From assembly GCA_014529675.2 (NCBI GenBank), contig CP076040.1, forward strand, positions 2,933,894 through 2,997,893: 64,000 bases of DNA, read 5' to 3'. The notes under the pieces were generated by a model. The model saw only the letters and a list, made by a program, of their open reading frames with translations, was not told the DNA's origin and did not search any database. The stretch comes from Opitutia bacterium ISCC 52 (GTDB lineage: Bacteria; Verrucomicrobiota; Verrucomicrobiia; Opitutales; UBA2995). Below are positions 25,512 through 33,711 of this stretch, piece by piece (the stretch's first letter is position 1; each line of letters starts with the position of its first letter). Made by a program: the position numbers and the translations under genes.

Positions 25512-26711
25512 ATGGATATTACCCCTAACAAAACTCCACATTCTAGGAGATCTTTTCTGAAAGGAGCCGTAATCTCAGCCGGGGTACTCGCCGCCGCTGG
25601 ACCCGCTGCATCAGCAAATACCGAAACCGCCAAGATAGCTCGCAAGCAACATCCCATCGAGTGGAGAAACAAACAAGCAGACATGGCCTATCGTCAGTTG
25701 GGTTCGACGGGCTTGATGATTTCTGAAGTGATCCAAGGAGGCAGCGGCCCGATGTTGCCCGAAACGTATCATCGCTTTAATTACGCGATCGAACGGGGAC
25801 TCAATTATTTTGACACCAGCTCCCGTTACAGTGGCGGAAAGAGCGAGGAAGTCTTGGGCATGCTCCTCAGCCAGCCGGGCGTGAGAGACAAAGTATTCGT
25901 CTCCACCAAAGTAGCCAGTTACACCGCTACAACGAATACCATCTGCAATGAAATCTTCAAAGGACTGCCCGGAGAAAAGCAAAGCGCCCTAAAAAAGAAA
26001 GCTCTGGATATGCTGAATGAGCGAGGGGTTCGAAAGCCAGGGTATTTCTATCCCTACTTCGGTGGGCACTACGAAAGTGTGGAGCGCGATTACTTAGGAT
26101 TGGTCATTAAACAGGAATACGGCTATAAACGAGCGTGGAAGCAGCGGATAAAGAAGGACATGTTCGAAACGCTGGAAACGAGCCTTCGAAGATTAAAAAC
26201 CGACCACGTTGATATCTGCCACTGCCCACACGGAATTCGACTCCCCGAAGAACTGGAGGATGAAATAATCGACGAGTTTTTTGAAACCGTAAAACGTCAA
26301 GGGAAGATACGTTTCACCAGCTATTCCTGCCACACCGATGCGCCTCGAATCTTGGAAAAGGCAGTCGTTCAACGTTCTCGTGACCTCGCTATGTCGACCT
26401 ATAACATTGCAAACCAGGGCAGCATGGAAGGACCGATCGAACGGGCGCACAAGAATGGTATGGGCTTTATCGCCATGAAGGTCGCAGCAGCAGTTCAAAC
26501 CCGTTTTGAGCCACTGAAACCCATCCCCGAATGGCGTATCAAAAAACTGGAGACAACCGTTCCCGGCAATTACTCCCTTCCCGCCAGAGCCTATTTATGG
26601 GCTCTTCAGAATCCTCACATCTCCGCCGTCATCTCAGAGATGTATGACCAAGACATGATGATCGACAACTTTGCCATTGTGGGGAAGAAAGTTGAACTCA
26701 AACCAGCCTAA
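25512..26711 (+). CDS. Aldo/keto reductase with Tat signal
   Basis: A 399-residue oxidoreductase exported folded by the Tat route: SRRSFLKG at about residues 10-17 precedes the hydrophobic AVISAGVLAAAGPAASA. The AKR barrel begins YRQLGSTGLMISEVIQGG. The catalytic tetrad is visible: Asp and Tyr in FDTSSRYSGGKSEE, Lys in VFVSTKVAS and His in CHCPHGI. An inserted segment (KPGYFYPYFGGHYESVERDY) is unusual for the family. The longer frame upstream of 25500 is antisense to the cadherin gene and is rejected; ATG 25500 is an alternative. Related proteins in this phylum are predicted sugar or alcohol reductases; the substrate is unknown. Confidence 0.88.
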   Translation: MDITPNKTPHSRRSFLKGAVISAGVLAAAGPAASANTETAKIARKQHPIEWRNKQADMAYRQLGSTGLMISEVIQGGSGPMLPETYHRFNYAIERGLNYFDTSSRYSGGKSEEVLGMLLSQPGVRDKVFVSTKVASYTATTNTICNEIFKGLPGEKQSALKKKALDMLNERGVRKPGYFYPYFGGHYESVERDYLGLVIKQEYGYKRAWKQRIKKDMFETLETSLRRLKTDHVDICHCPHGIRLPEELEDEIIDEFFETVKRQGKIRFTSYSCHTDAPRILEKAVVQRSRDLAMSTYNIANQGSMEGPIERAHKNGMGFIAMKVAAAVQTRFEPLKPIPEWRIKKLETTVPGNYSLPARAYLWALQNPHISAVISEMYDQDMMIDNFAIVGKKVELKPA

Positions 26712-26727
26712 TCGCAATCATAGCACT

Positions 26728-27933
26728 ATGAAAATCACCTTATCCTTCGCACTCACAGTTTTAGGCATCATTTCAACTGGGAGTTTCCATCTTCAGGCAC
26801 AACGGGGCTCCGAAGTACAGCAATTGAGACGAGCGGCGGAACGATCACGCCAACAAGAAGCTACCCTCGAAGACAATCCCTTTGTAGGAATAACAGAAGA
26901 TGGTTCCGTCCAAAAGGGACTCTTTAAAATTGAATTCACGGGTGTTTCAGCCGCCTCCATCCAGCAAGCGGCCGAGGCCTTTATTGCGACTCTAAGCGAC
27001 AGCCAAAAAAAGGACACCTTGCATCCGGTGGATAGCCCAGAATGGCGACAGTGGATGAACCAGCACTTTTATGACCGTTGGGGGATCAGCTTTGAAGAAA
27101 TGACCGAGGCGCAAAAGGAAGCTGGCTTTGATTTACTCCGAGCATCACTCAGTCCCCGCGGTTTTGAACTCGCCAGAAACATTATGAAGCTCAATCACAC
27201 GCTGGGCGAAATGCAGGGCAACCAATTCATGCTCGGAGAATGGGCTTACCACATAACAATCATGGGCACCCCTTCTCAGACAGAACCCTGGGGCTGGCAG
27301 ATCGATGGACATCATCTGATCATTAATTTCTTCATCCTTGGAGACCAAGTAGTCGCCACTCCAACTTTTGTAGGTTCCGAACCCATGATCGCTGAGGACG
27401 GGAAATTCAAGGGAATCGCCATTATGCAGGACGAGCAAAACAAAGCTCTCGCATTTGCCCAAAGCCTGACTCCAAAGCAACAATCGAAGGCGATTATTCG
27501 ACATAGCAAACCAGGCAACGATAATAAAACGGAGGCATTCAAAGATAATGTCGTCATGCCTTATCAAGGCATACCGGTTAAGGAGTTAAACAAGAAACAA
27601 ACCCAAGCGCTGCTCGAAGTAATCGGCCTCTATGCTGGCTACATGAAAGACGGCCATGCAAGAGTCCGCATGAGCGAAATTAAAGATCATTGGGACGACA
27701 CCTATTTTGCATGGAAAGGCCCCACCGATGAAAATGCGGTATTTTATTACCGGATACACAGCCCGGTTGCATTAATTGAATTTGACCATCAGAATCCAGT
27801 CGGTCTAAGACGACAGTTCCCTGAGCGGAAGCCCATTCGCCAACACGTGCATGCCGTTATCCGAACCCCCAACGGAAACGATTATGGCAAGGACCTACTC
27901 AGGCAGCATCGCGAAAAGCACCACAGCCATTAA
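26728..27933 (+). CDS. DUF3500 secreted protein
   Basis: 401 residues. The signal peptide is LSFALTVLGIISTGSFHLQA. The DUF3500 core is PWGWQIDGHHLIINFFILGDQV with TPTFVGSEP, and DTYFAWKGPTDENAVFYYRIHSPVALIEFD marks the C-terminal half (cited as about residues 337-366). The ending HVHAVIRTPNGNDYGKDLL is also family-like. The function of DUF3500 is not established; members are exported and often sit near oxidoreductases. The ATG at 26728 is chosen because the longer frame overlaps the reductase gene. The gap to that gene is 16 nt, so the two likely share a transcript. Confidence 0.88.
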   Translation: MKITLSFALTVLGIISTGSFHLQAQRGSEVQQLRRAAERSRQQEATLEDNPFVGITEDGSVQKGLFKIEFTGVSAASIQQAAEAFIATLSDSQKKDTLHPVDSPEWRQWMNQHFYDRWGISFEEMTEAQKEAGFDLLRASLSPRGFELARNIMKLNHTLGEMQGNQFMLGEWAYHITIMGTPSQTEPWGWQIDGHHLIINFFILGDQVVATPTFVGSEPMIAEDGKFKGIAIMQDEQNKALAFAQSLTPKQQSKAIIRHSKPGNDNKTEAFKDNVVMPYQGIPVKELNKKQTQALLEVIGLYAGYMKDGHARVRMSEIKDHWDDTYFAWKGPTDENAVFYYRIHSPVALIEFDHQNPVGLRRQFPERKPIRQHVHAVIRTPNGNDYGKDLLRQHREKHHSH

Positions 27934-28019
27934 TTCAATCTCACAGAGTATTGACCTACTGGGAACCTGAGCAAGTATAGAGGCACTCAATCAATCTAAC
28001 CTTAAATTATAATAGTCTT

Positions 28020-28289
28020 ATGTTATTCCATATCACCTAAGAAGTTGATCTCAACCAGCGAAATACTGCCCAAGATCGTTTTACCTCTACCGGAGCACTT
28101 CCACCCGAAGGTGTGACCATGTTGGGTCGTTGGCATAGTGTCGCTGGCAGAAAGGGATGGATGATGGCCGAATCGGACAATGCGGAAGCACTCATGACAT
28201 GGACCCAGGGTTGGACCGATGTAATCAGCTTTGATATCTCACCTGTGATCGAAGATGAAGGAGCTGCCCGAGTCTTATCAGCTTCGTAA
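28020..28289 (+). pseudogene. DUF3303 protein with in-frame stop at codon 7
   Basis: ATG at 28020 reads MLFHIT and then TAA (28038-28040). The same frame continues EVDLNQRNTAQDRF, GALPPEGVTMLGRWHSVAG, GWMMAESDNAEALMTW, GWTDVISFDISPVIEDEGAA, ending at TAA 28289. With the stop read through, the length (89 codons) and pattern match the small DUF3303 family, in which MLFHVTxEVD is a plausible N-terminus. A single base in codon 7 explains the break. The first usable internal start, ATG in GVTMLGRWH, would lose a third of the domain. A good terminator follows at 28311-28347. Confidence 0.75.
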
Positions 28290-28310
28290 ATTTATTTCAG
28301 ACTTTTATAG

Positions 28311-28347
28311 GCTCAGGGATGGACATCATCCCTGAGCTTTCTTTTTT
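28311..28347 (+). terminator. Rho-independent terminator
   Basis: A perfect 9-bp stem, GCTCAGGGA/TCCCTGAGC (28311-28319 with 28329-28337), with a 9-nt loop, then TTTCTTTTTT. It ends the transcript that contains the DUF3303 remnant and argues that this gene was once a functional unit. Confidence 0.93.
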
Positions 28348-28362
28348 GTGAGAGTTGCAGAA

Positions 28363-28833
28363 ATGAAATTCCCTTCATCGACCAACAACTTTCAAAAAGA
28401 ACACGTGCAATTGCTCTGCTCCAGTTATCAACATTGGACAGGAAAGCCTCTGCTACCCGGAAACCACCCGGAGACTGAAACCGCGCAATTGATATTCGAA
28501 GCTCCATTCCCAGTGCTTTCCCATGATACGGCCTCGAACCCCATCCTCAATTATGCTAATCAGGCTGGGCTAGAGCTCTTTGAGATGACTTGGGATGAGT
28601 GGACATCCATGCCGTCGACCGATACGGCAGAAGCCATGCTTCGTGAGGAACGAGCGGCCCTGATGAAGCGTGTCACTGAAAACGGATATATCGACGACTA
28701 TTCAGGCACGCGTATATCCAAAACGGGAAAACGCTTTTTTATAGAACAAGCCACCGTGTGGAACTTAATCGATGAAAGCGGAGATTATCGAGGTCAAGCC
28801 GCCACCTGCTCCGATTGGGTACGAGTCAAATGA
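28363..28833 (+). CDS. MEKHLA domain protein
   Basis: About 156 residues. QLLCSSYQHWTGKPLLPG, FEAPFPVLSHDTASNPILNYANQAGLELFEMTWDE (cited as about residues 45-80) and SGTRISKTGKRFFIEQATVWNL are the MEKHLA domain, a PAS-like fold found alone in bacteria and at the C-terminus of plant HD-ZIP III regulators. It may sense a small ligand or redox state; no effector domain is attached. The start is ATG 28363: the alternative GTG at 28348 directly abuts the T-run of the upstream terminator. It converges on ptsI with a 1-nt gap. Confidence 0.85.
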   Translation: MKFPSSTNNFQKEHVQLLCSSYQHWTGKPLLPGNHPETETAQLIFEAPFPVLSHDTASNPILNYANQAGLELFEMTWDEWTSMPSTDTAEAMLREERAALMKRVTENGYIDDYSGTRISKTGKRFFIEQATVWNLIDESGDYRGQAATCSDWVRVK

Positions 28834-28834
28834 C

Positions 28835-30586
28835 TTATTTCTTGGAATCGTAGAAGCCTTTCAAGCGTTCTATAATCGCATCGGCATCGCTCATACCCAA
28901 CACCTCTTCGGCCACCGCTTCTACTTCTTCCAATGATACATTTCTTAAGAAGTGCTTAATCGAGGGTACAAAATTAGGCGAGACGCTCAAACTGCGAAGT
29001 CCCAAACCAATAAGTAATGGAATAAAATAGGCATCTCCAGCCAGCTCACCGCAGATACTGACAGGTTGTTCTTTCTCCTTCGAATTTTCGACAACTAATT
29101 TAAGGACACGATGCAGAGCCGGATGACCTGGCTCGTAAAGATGAGCCACTCGCTCATTCCCACGATCGACTGCAAGCATGTACTGCATCAAGTCATTGGT
29201 TCCTATACTGAAAAAATCGCAATAGTCGGACAGGATATCACTTACCAGAGCAGCGGAGGGAATCTCGATCATAATCCCCACTTCCGTTGACTTATCAAAC
29301 TTCACCTTGTCTGCCTGCAGCTCCTTCTTCACTTCCTTAACCAAGGCGTTCGCCTGATTGAGTTCCTCAAGGTTGCTGATCATAGGGAACATGATCTTTA
29401 GATTGCCATAGGCACTCGCCCGCAGCATCGCACGTAATTGATCTTTGAATACTTCAGGATAAAGCAAACTGAACCGAATCGCCCGACACCCCAAGAAAGG
29501 ATTATCCTCTTTACCGATAAGGTCTTTTCGTTGAAGTACTTTATCGCCACCTAAATCATAGGTCCGAAGGATAACCGGGGTTCCCTTCATCGACTCGACG
29601 ACTTCCTTGTAGGCAGTAAACTGTACTTCCTCGGTAGGGAAATTGCCTGACTTCAAAAATAGGTATTCCGTTCGATACAGCCCAATTCCATCAGCCCCCG
29701 TCTCGAGCACGCGAGGTATTTCATTATTCCCTTCAATATTGGCCATGACGCTGATTTCAACACCATCGGTCGTAATTGCAGGTTCGCCTGAATGCTTGAG
29801 GAATTCGAGTTCCTGAGAGTCGCGAAGTTTCTTACTTTCACCATACTGGAACAATGTGGCCTCAGTTGGATTAAGAATAACCACGCCTTCAAACCCATCG
29901 ATGATAATATCATCGCCATTCTGCAGTACTTTAAGAATGTTGTGTACTCCGACTACAGCAGGCACGCTCGCAGCCTTGGCCATAATTACTACATGACTCG
30001 TACGACTACCTGCTTCAGTGATAAATCCTTGCAAATATTCGGTTTGAATCGCTGCGGCATCAGAAGGAGTGAAATCGTGGGAAACGACAATCTGTTCCTT
30101 ATCTATCGATTCGAGACTCTCAAGCGTTTCTCCCGATAAATTGTAGAGGATTCTTCGAGAGACGTCCTTAATATCATTCAAGCGCTCCTTAATAAACTCG
30201 TCGTCTATTCTCTGAAAAGCCTCGATGTACTTCTGCGAAATCTTATGAAAACAGGACTCAACATTCTGACGATTTGTTTTCAGCTCAGTGATCGTCTCAT
30301 CAATCAACGCTGGATCCTCAAGAACCATCAAATGGGCATCAAAAATCTGAGCCTCCTCTTCCCCAAGGCGATCAGCCACCTGGTGGCGAATCTCCGAGAT
30401 TTCGTGGCGGGTCTTAAGCAGAGCCAGTTCGAATCGCTTTATTTCGCCATCAATCTCTTCGGCATCCACCAGATAATGAGGGATGTAGAGCTCGTTTTCG
30501 ACGTGCACGAAAGCCTTGCCAAAAGCAACGCCTGGCGCAGCGGCAATACCTTTAAATATCTGTTCTTTTCCTATACCCGATGACAT
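28835..30586 (-). CDS. ptsI: Phosphoenolpyruvate-protein phosphotransferase (PTS enzyme I)
   Basis: Enzyme I takes phosphate from PEP and passes it to HPr. The 583-residue protein begins KGIAAAPGVAFGKAF. The phosphorylated histidine is His198 in GSRTSHVVIMAKA. The PEP-binding barrel has ADGIGLYRTEYLF, LRTYDLGGDK, GCRAIRFSL, FFSIGTNDLMQY and the active cysteine in VSICGELAG. No HPr or enzyme II gene is nearby, so the role may be regulatory, as is frequent in bacteria with partial PTS. There is no N-terminal GAF domain, which separates it from PtsP. It begins about 115 nt from ispE on the same strand. Confidence 0.95.
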   Translation of the reverse strand: MSSGIGKEQIFKGIAAAPGVAFGKAFVHVENELYIPHYLVDAEEIDGEIKRFELALLKTRHEISEIRHQVADRLGEEEAQIFDAHLMVLEDPALIDETITELKTNRQNVESCFHKISQKYIEAFQRIDDEFIKERLNDIKDVSRRILYNLSGETLESLESIDKEQIVVSHDFTPSDAAAIQTEYLQGFITEAGSRTSHVVIMAKAASVPAVVGVHNILKVLQNGDDIIIDGFEGVVILNPTEATLFQYGESKKLRDSQELEFLKHSGEPAITTDGVEISVMANIEGNNEIPRVLETGADGIGLYRTEYLFLKSGNFPTEEVQFTAYKEVVESMKGTPVILRTYDLGGDKVLQRKDLIGKEDNPFLGCRAIRFSLLYPEVFKDQLRAMLRASAYGNLKIMFPMISNLEELNQANALVKEVKKELQADKVKFDKSTEVGIMIEIPSAALVSDILSDYCDFFSIGTNDLMQYMLAVDRGNERVAHLYEPGHPALHRVLKLVVENSKEKEQPVSICGELAGDAYFIPLLIGLGLRSLSVSPNFVPSIKHFLRNVSLEEVEAVAEEVLGMSDADAIIERLKGFYDSKK

Positions 30587-30700
30587 GCACTTTCTAACTG
30601 TAGTAGCTCTAATTAAGACAAAACTTCAGCAGCAATTGTGCCTGAGAGCAAAGGTTTTTATCTTTGATGAAGGGCCGCAGCAGGAATTATAACTCCTTTG

Positions 30701-31585
30701 TTACACATGGGCTCCCAATCGGCAGACCTTGAAGAACACCGAATCGCTAAAGGCATCCTTTACAAGGACTTCCAACGACTCCTGCATGGCCAGATCGGGT
30801 AATAAACAGAAACAACTCGCCCCGCTACCGCTCATTAAAGGGCGAAGTCCCAATTCTGAACGAATGCGATCAAAAAGGGTCGGAAATGCGACAAACTTCT
30901 CAAATACAGGCCGCTCGAAGCTATTATAGAGCAGCTTTTCAAGCGGAAGCTCACACTTCTTCCATGACTCCAGGCGTTTCTCAACTGCCACACTATCAGC
31001 ATAATAGCTGGGGTGCTCGGCCAACACACCATATGCCCAAGGGGTTGAAATACCAATACTTGGCTTGAATACAGCAATCGCCTGGCCTTTCAACGATTCG
31101 GAAGCTTCAGCAGAAAGAGGCTCTATCTGCTCTCCTCGCCCACGCATGATCAGGGGCGTCCGATGCAGGAACAGGGGACAATCTGACCCCAGTGTAGCTG
31201 CCAGTTCAGAAAGAGCCTCCATGTCCAGAGGCTTTTCAGTCAGCTCATTGAGGGCTAATAAAGTAGTGGCGGCATTACTGCTTCCGCCCCCGAGTCCAGC
31301 TTCCATTGGAATATGTTTTTCCAGATGAATAGTCAGACCCCAGTTACAACCGGTAACTCGCCTGAAAGCCTCAACCGCCTGCACGACGAGGTTCTCGGCT
31401 CCAAGAGGCACAGAAGATTCGCTACAAGTGAATTGAACGGAGCCTGCCTCACCAGAAACCGCTACTTCCAAGAAATCTCCAACATCAAGGGGAGTGACCA
31501 AAGATACCAAATCATGAAAACCGTCGTCTCGTTTACCCGTCACGGCCAAAAGCAGATTAACCTTGGCAGGGGAAAATAATCGCAT
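30701..31585 (-). CDS. ispE: 4-diphosphocytidyl-2-C-methyl-D-erythritol kinase
   Basis: A GHMP kinase that phosphorylates CDP-ME in the MEP pathway. It opens FSPAKVNLLLAVTGKRDDGFHDL. The ATP loop is PMEAGLGGGSSNAA, and the C-terminal GHMP motif is LMSGSGASCFCL. I start at MRLFSPAKVN (31585), 294 residues, because that is where the family starts; nine further codons are possible. It diverges from pyrF across about 86 nt. Confidence 0.95.
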   Translation of the reverse strand: MRLFSPAKVNLLLAVTGKRDDGFHDLVSLVTPLDVGDFLEVAVSGEAGSVQFTCSESSVPLGAENLVVQAVEAFRRVTGCNWGLTIHLEKHIPMEAGLGGGSSNAATTLLALNELTEKPLDMEALSELAATLGSDCPLFLHRTPLIMRGRGEQIEPLSAEASESLKGQAIAVFKPSIGISTPWAYGVLAEHPSYYADSVAVEKRLESWKKCELPLEKLLYNSFERPVFEKFVAFPTLFDRIRSELGLRPLMSGSGASCFCLLPDLAMQESLEVLVKDAFSDSVFFKVCRLGAHV

Positions 31586-31671
31586 TGTGCTGTTGGTTTT
31601 CACACGCATCACGCTGTCATTCAGTCCGATTGCTACAACTGAAAAATCTTCCTACTACCTGAACCGTATTC

Positions 31672-32367
31672 ATGAAATCCTGTGAAATGATACTAGCGCT
31701 CGACATTGAGTCTCGAGAAGAAGCACGCAAACTTCTCAATGACATCGGCCCAGAACTAAAATGGGTCAAAATCGGCTTGCAGATGTTTACTGCTCACGGA
31801 CCTGAGTGGGTTAAGGAAGTTGCAGGTCTGGGCTTCAATGTATTCCTCGACCTCAAGCTCCACGACATCCCCAATACGGTCGCTAAAACGGTTCAAAGCT
31901 TAAGCCAGCTACCCATTGGAATGCTGACGATTCACAGTAGTGGCGGCGTGGAAATGATGCGTGCCGCTGACCAAGTCAGACAGGAACTAAAACCAGAGCT
32001 TCTTTTATTAGGCGTGACCGTGCTCACCTCAATGGACGAAACTCAACTTCGGCGAGTGGGCATTCCAGCCACCCCACCCGATCAAGTCCACAACTTAGCA
32101 AGCGCGGTAGTCGAATCCGGAGTCAAGGGATTGGTATGCTCCGCTAAAGAGCTCGACACACTTGCACCCAAATTTTCCAACGACTTGCAGTTTGTTACAC
32201 CCGGCATACGACCGGTTGGAAGCTCAGCAGACGACCAAAAGCGAATTGTAACTCCAGCTCAAGCAGCGGTCAATGGTTCCAACTACATTGTCGTCGGACG
32301 TCCAGTTTACAAAGCCGACTCACCTCGCGAGGCCGTCCAGGCCATCAACGCTGAATTGGCAAGTTAA
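31672..32367 (+). CDS. pyrF: Orotidine 5'-phosphate decarboxylase
   Basis: Final step of UMP synthesis. The 231-residue barrel starts ILALDIESREEA. The catalytic Lys-Asp array is in FLDLKLHDIPNTV, the phosphate loop includes VTPGIRP, and the end VVGRPVYKADSPREAVQAI is typical of the short bacterial class. It is 5 nt upstream of ispD, an unusual pairing of a pyrimidine gene with isoprenoid genes; CTP is the ispD cosubstrate, but a functional link is only a guess. Confidence 0.96.
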   Translation: MKSCEMILALDIESREEARKLLNDIGPELKWVKIGLQMFTAHGPEWVKEVAGLGFNVFLDLKLHDIPNTVAKTVQSLSQLPIGMLTIHSSGGVEMMRAADQVRQELKPELLLLGVTVLTSMDETQLRRVGIPATPPDQVHNLASAVVESGVKGLVCSAKELDTLAPKFSNDLQFVTPGIRPVGSSADDQKRIVTPAQAAVNGSNYIVVGRPVYKADSPREAVQAINAELAS

Positions 32368-32372
32368 GGAAA

Positions 32373-33086
32373 ATGAGTACAGTCGCTATACTGCTTTGCG
32401 CTGGATCGGGAAACCGTATGCAGGGCAAGGTTGAGGACAAAATTTTGGCCGAGCTAAACGGCCGCATTGTATTCGAGCACAGCGTAGTAGCATTCGAACA
32501 ATCAAACTTTGTTTCTAGCTTTATCGGCGTGTTTCGAGACGCTGCACAACGTTCCCAGCTGGAGGAGCATTTCAAAGCCTGCTCCTCAAAACACATTCAA
32601 TGGGTAAGTGGTGGTGCTGAACGGCAGGACTCCGTATTAAAAGCTCTGGAAGCGGTTCCCGAAGATACGAACTTCGTCATGATTCATGATTGCGCTCGCC
32701 CTCTGGTTACCAAGGAAGCCCTGATTGAGCTTCATGAAACCATGGTTAAGGACAAGGCAGCAGTACTTGCTCATCGCGTGGTAGACACCATCAAACAGCT
32801 CAGTTCCGAATCGAGCCAAATACGCCAAGCTAAACTAAACAACCTGGATCGTAGAAATCTCTGGGCCATGGAAACTCCCCAGGCATTTTCCTGGAAATTA
32901 ATTTTAGGCGCCTACCGTAAATTGAAAGAAGATAACATTCAAGCCACTGACGATACGGCAGCCGTCATTGAATATGGCTATCCTGTATCCATTGTAGAAA
33001 ATAATCTGGCTAATCCCAAAATTACACACCCAGAGGATTTGGCCATTGCGGAACTGATGTTGCAACAAAGGTCGCAGCTATCCTAA
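32373..33086 (+). CDS. ispD: 2-C-methyl-D-erythritol 4-phosphate cytidylyltransferase
   Basis: Joins CTP and MEP to give CDP-ME. The nucleotide loop is LLCAGSGNRMQGKVEDK, a slightly altered form of AxGxGxRM...K; WVSGGAERQDSVLKAL, MIHDCARPLV and LWAMETPQAFSW are the remaining hallmarks, and ATDDTAAVIEYGYPV completes the site. At 237 residues it is of normal length. It is cotranscribed with pyrF. A 45-nt imperfect palindrome separates it from ispF. Confidence 0.95.
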   Translation: MSTVAILLCAGSGNRMQGKVEDKILAELNGRIVFEHSVVAFEQSNFVSSFIGVFRDAAQRSQLEEHFKACSSKHIQWVSGGAERQDSVLKALEAVPEDTNFVMIHDCARPLVTKEALIELHETMVKDKAAVLAHRVVDTIKQLSSESSQIRQAKLNNLDRRNLWAMETPQAFSWKLILGAYRKLKEDNIQATDDTAAVIEYGYPVSIVENNLANPKITHPEDLAIAELMLQQRSQLS

Positions 33087-33094
33087 TAGGAACC

Positions 33095-33139
33095 TATCTC
33101 AAAATAAAAAATAATGCGCATTTTGGAATGTGAGATAGA
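33095..33139 (+). repeat. Inverted repeat between ispD and ispF
   Basis: CTATCTCA (33095-33102) is mirrored perfectly by TGAGATAG (33132-33139), with an inner AAAAT/ATTTT pairing. No T-run follows. It could be an attenuating hairpin, an operator, or an mRNA processing site in the pyrF-ispD-ispF transcript. Confidence 0.45.
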
Positions 33140-33157
33140 TACTAACCGACTTCATTT

Positions 33158-33646
33158 ATGACCCACCTTCCCTACCGAATCGGATTTGGCTATGACATCC
33201 ACCGCCTGGTGGCAGACCGCAAACTAGTATTAGGAGGTGTAGAAATCCCTTCAGAATTTGGACTGGACGGCCATTCAGATGCCGATTGCCTCACGCATGC
33301 CATTGCCGATGCTATCCTGGGCGCCTGTAGCCTTCCCGATATTGGTCACCAATTCCCCAACACAGATCCAGAGATTGAAGGCATTGATTCTCAAATCATA
33401 TTGGCGAAATCCGCTGCATTGGCAGCCGAAAAAGGCTATCGAATTGGCAATATCGACAGCTGCCTCATCGCAGAAAAACCCAAAATTGCGCCCTATATTG
33501 ACGATATAAAGAAGATCATTGGGAAAACACTGGACCTTCCGGGGGATTGCATCGGAATAAAGGCTACCACTCAGGAAAAACTGGGGTCTCTGGGCGCAGG
33601 AGAAGGCATTGCAGCTCATGCAGTATGCATGTTGTACAAGCTTTGA
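33158..33646 (+). CDS. ispF: 2-C-methyl-D-erythritol 2,4-cyclodiphosphate synthase
   Basis: Cyclises CDP-ME 2-phosphate to MEcPP, the substrate of IspG. GFGYDIHRLVADRKLVLGG holds the zinc ligands Asp and His; GLDGHSDADCLTHAIADAILGA and LPDIGHQFPNTDPE complete the site, and IGIKATTQEKLGSLGAGEGIAAHAV ends the fold (cited at about 134-158). At 162 residues it is the standalone form, not the IspDF fusion. It is 71 nt after ispD. Confidence 0.96.
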   Translation: MTHLPYRIGFGYDIHRLVADRKLVLGGVEIPSEFGLDGHSDADCLTHAIADAILGACSLPDIGHQFPNTDPEIEGIDSQIILAKSAALAAEKGYRIGNIDSCLIAEKPKIAPYIDDIKKIIGKTLDLPGDCIGIKATTQEKLGSLGAGEGIAAHAVCMLYKL

Positions 33647-33711
33647 TTTTGAAATCTTTGAACGCCTTCAACTAGCATCAGTCTCTTTTAGTATCTCAAA
33701 CTCTCTCTACT

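Noticed and set aside
25506-25684. Upstream part of the minus-strand cadherin frame
   Set aside because: It is antisense to the reductase and shows no cadherin pattern.
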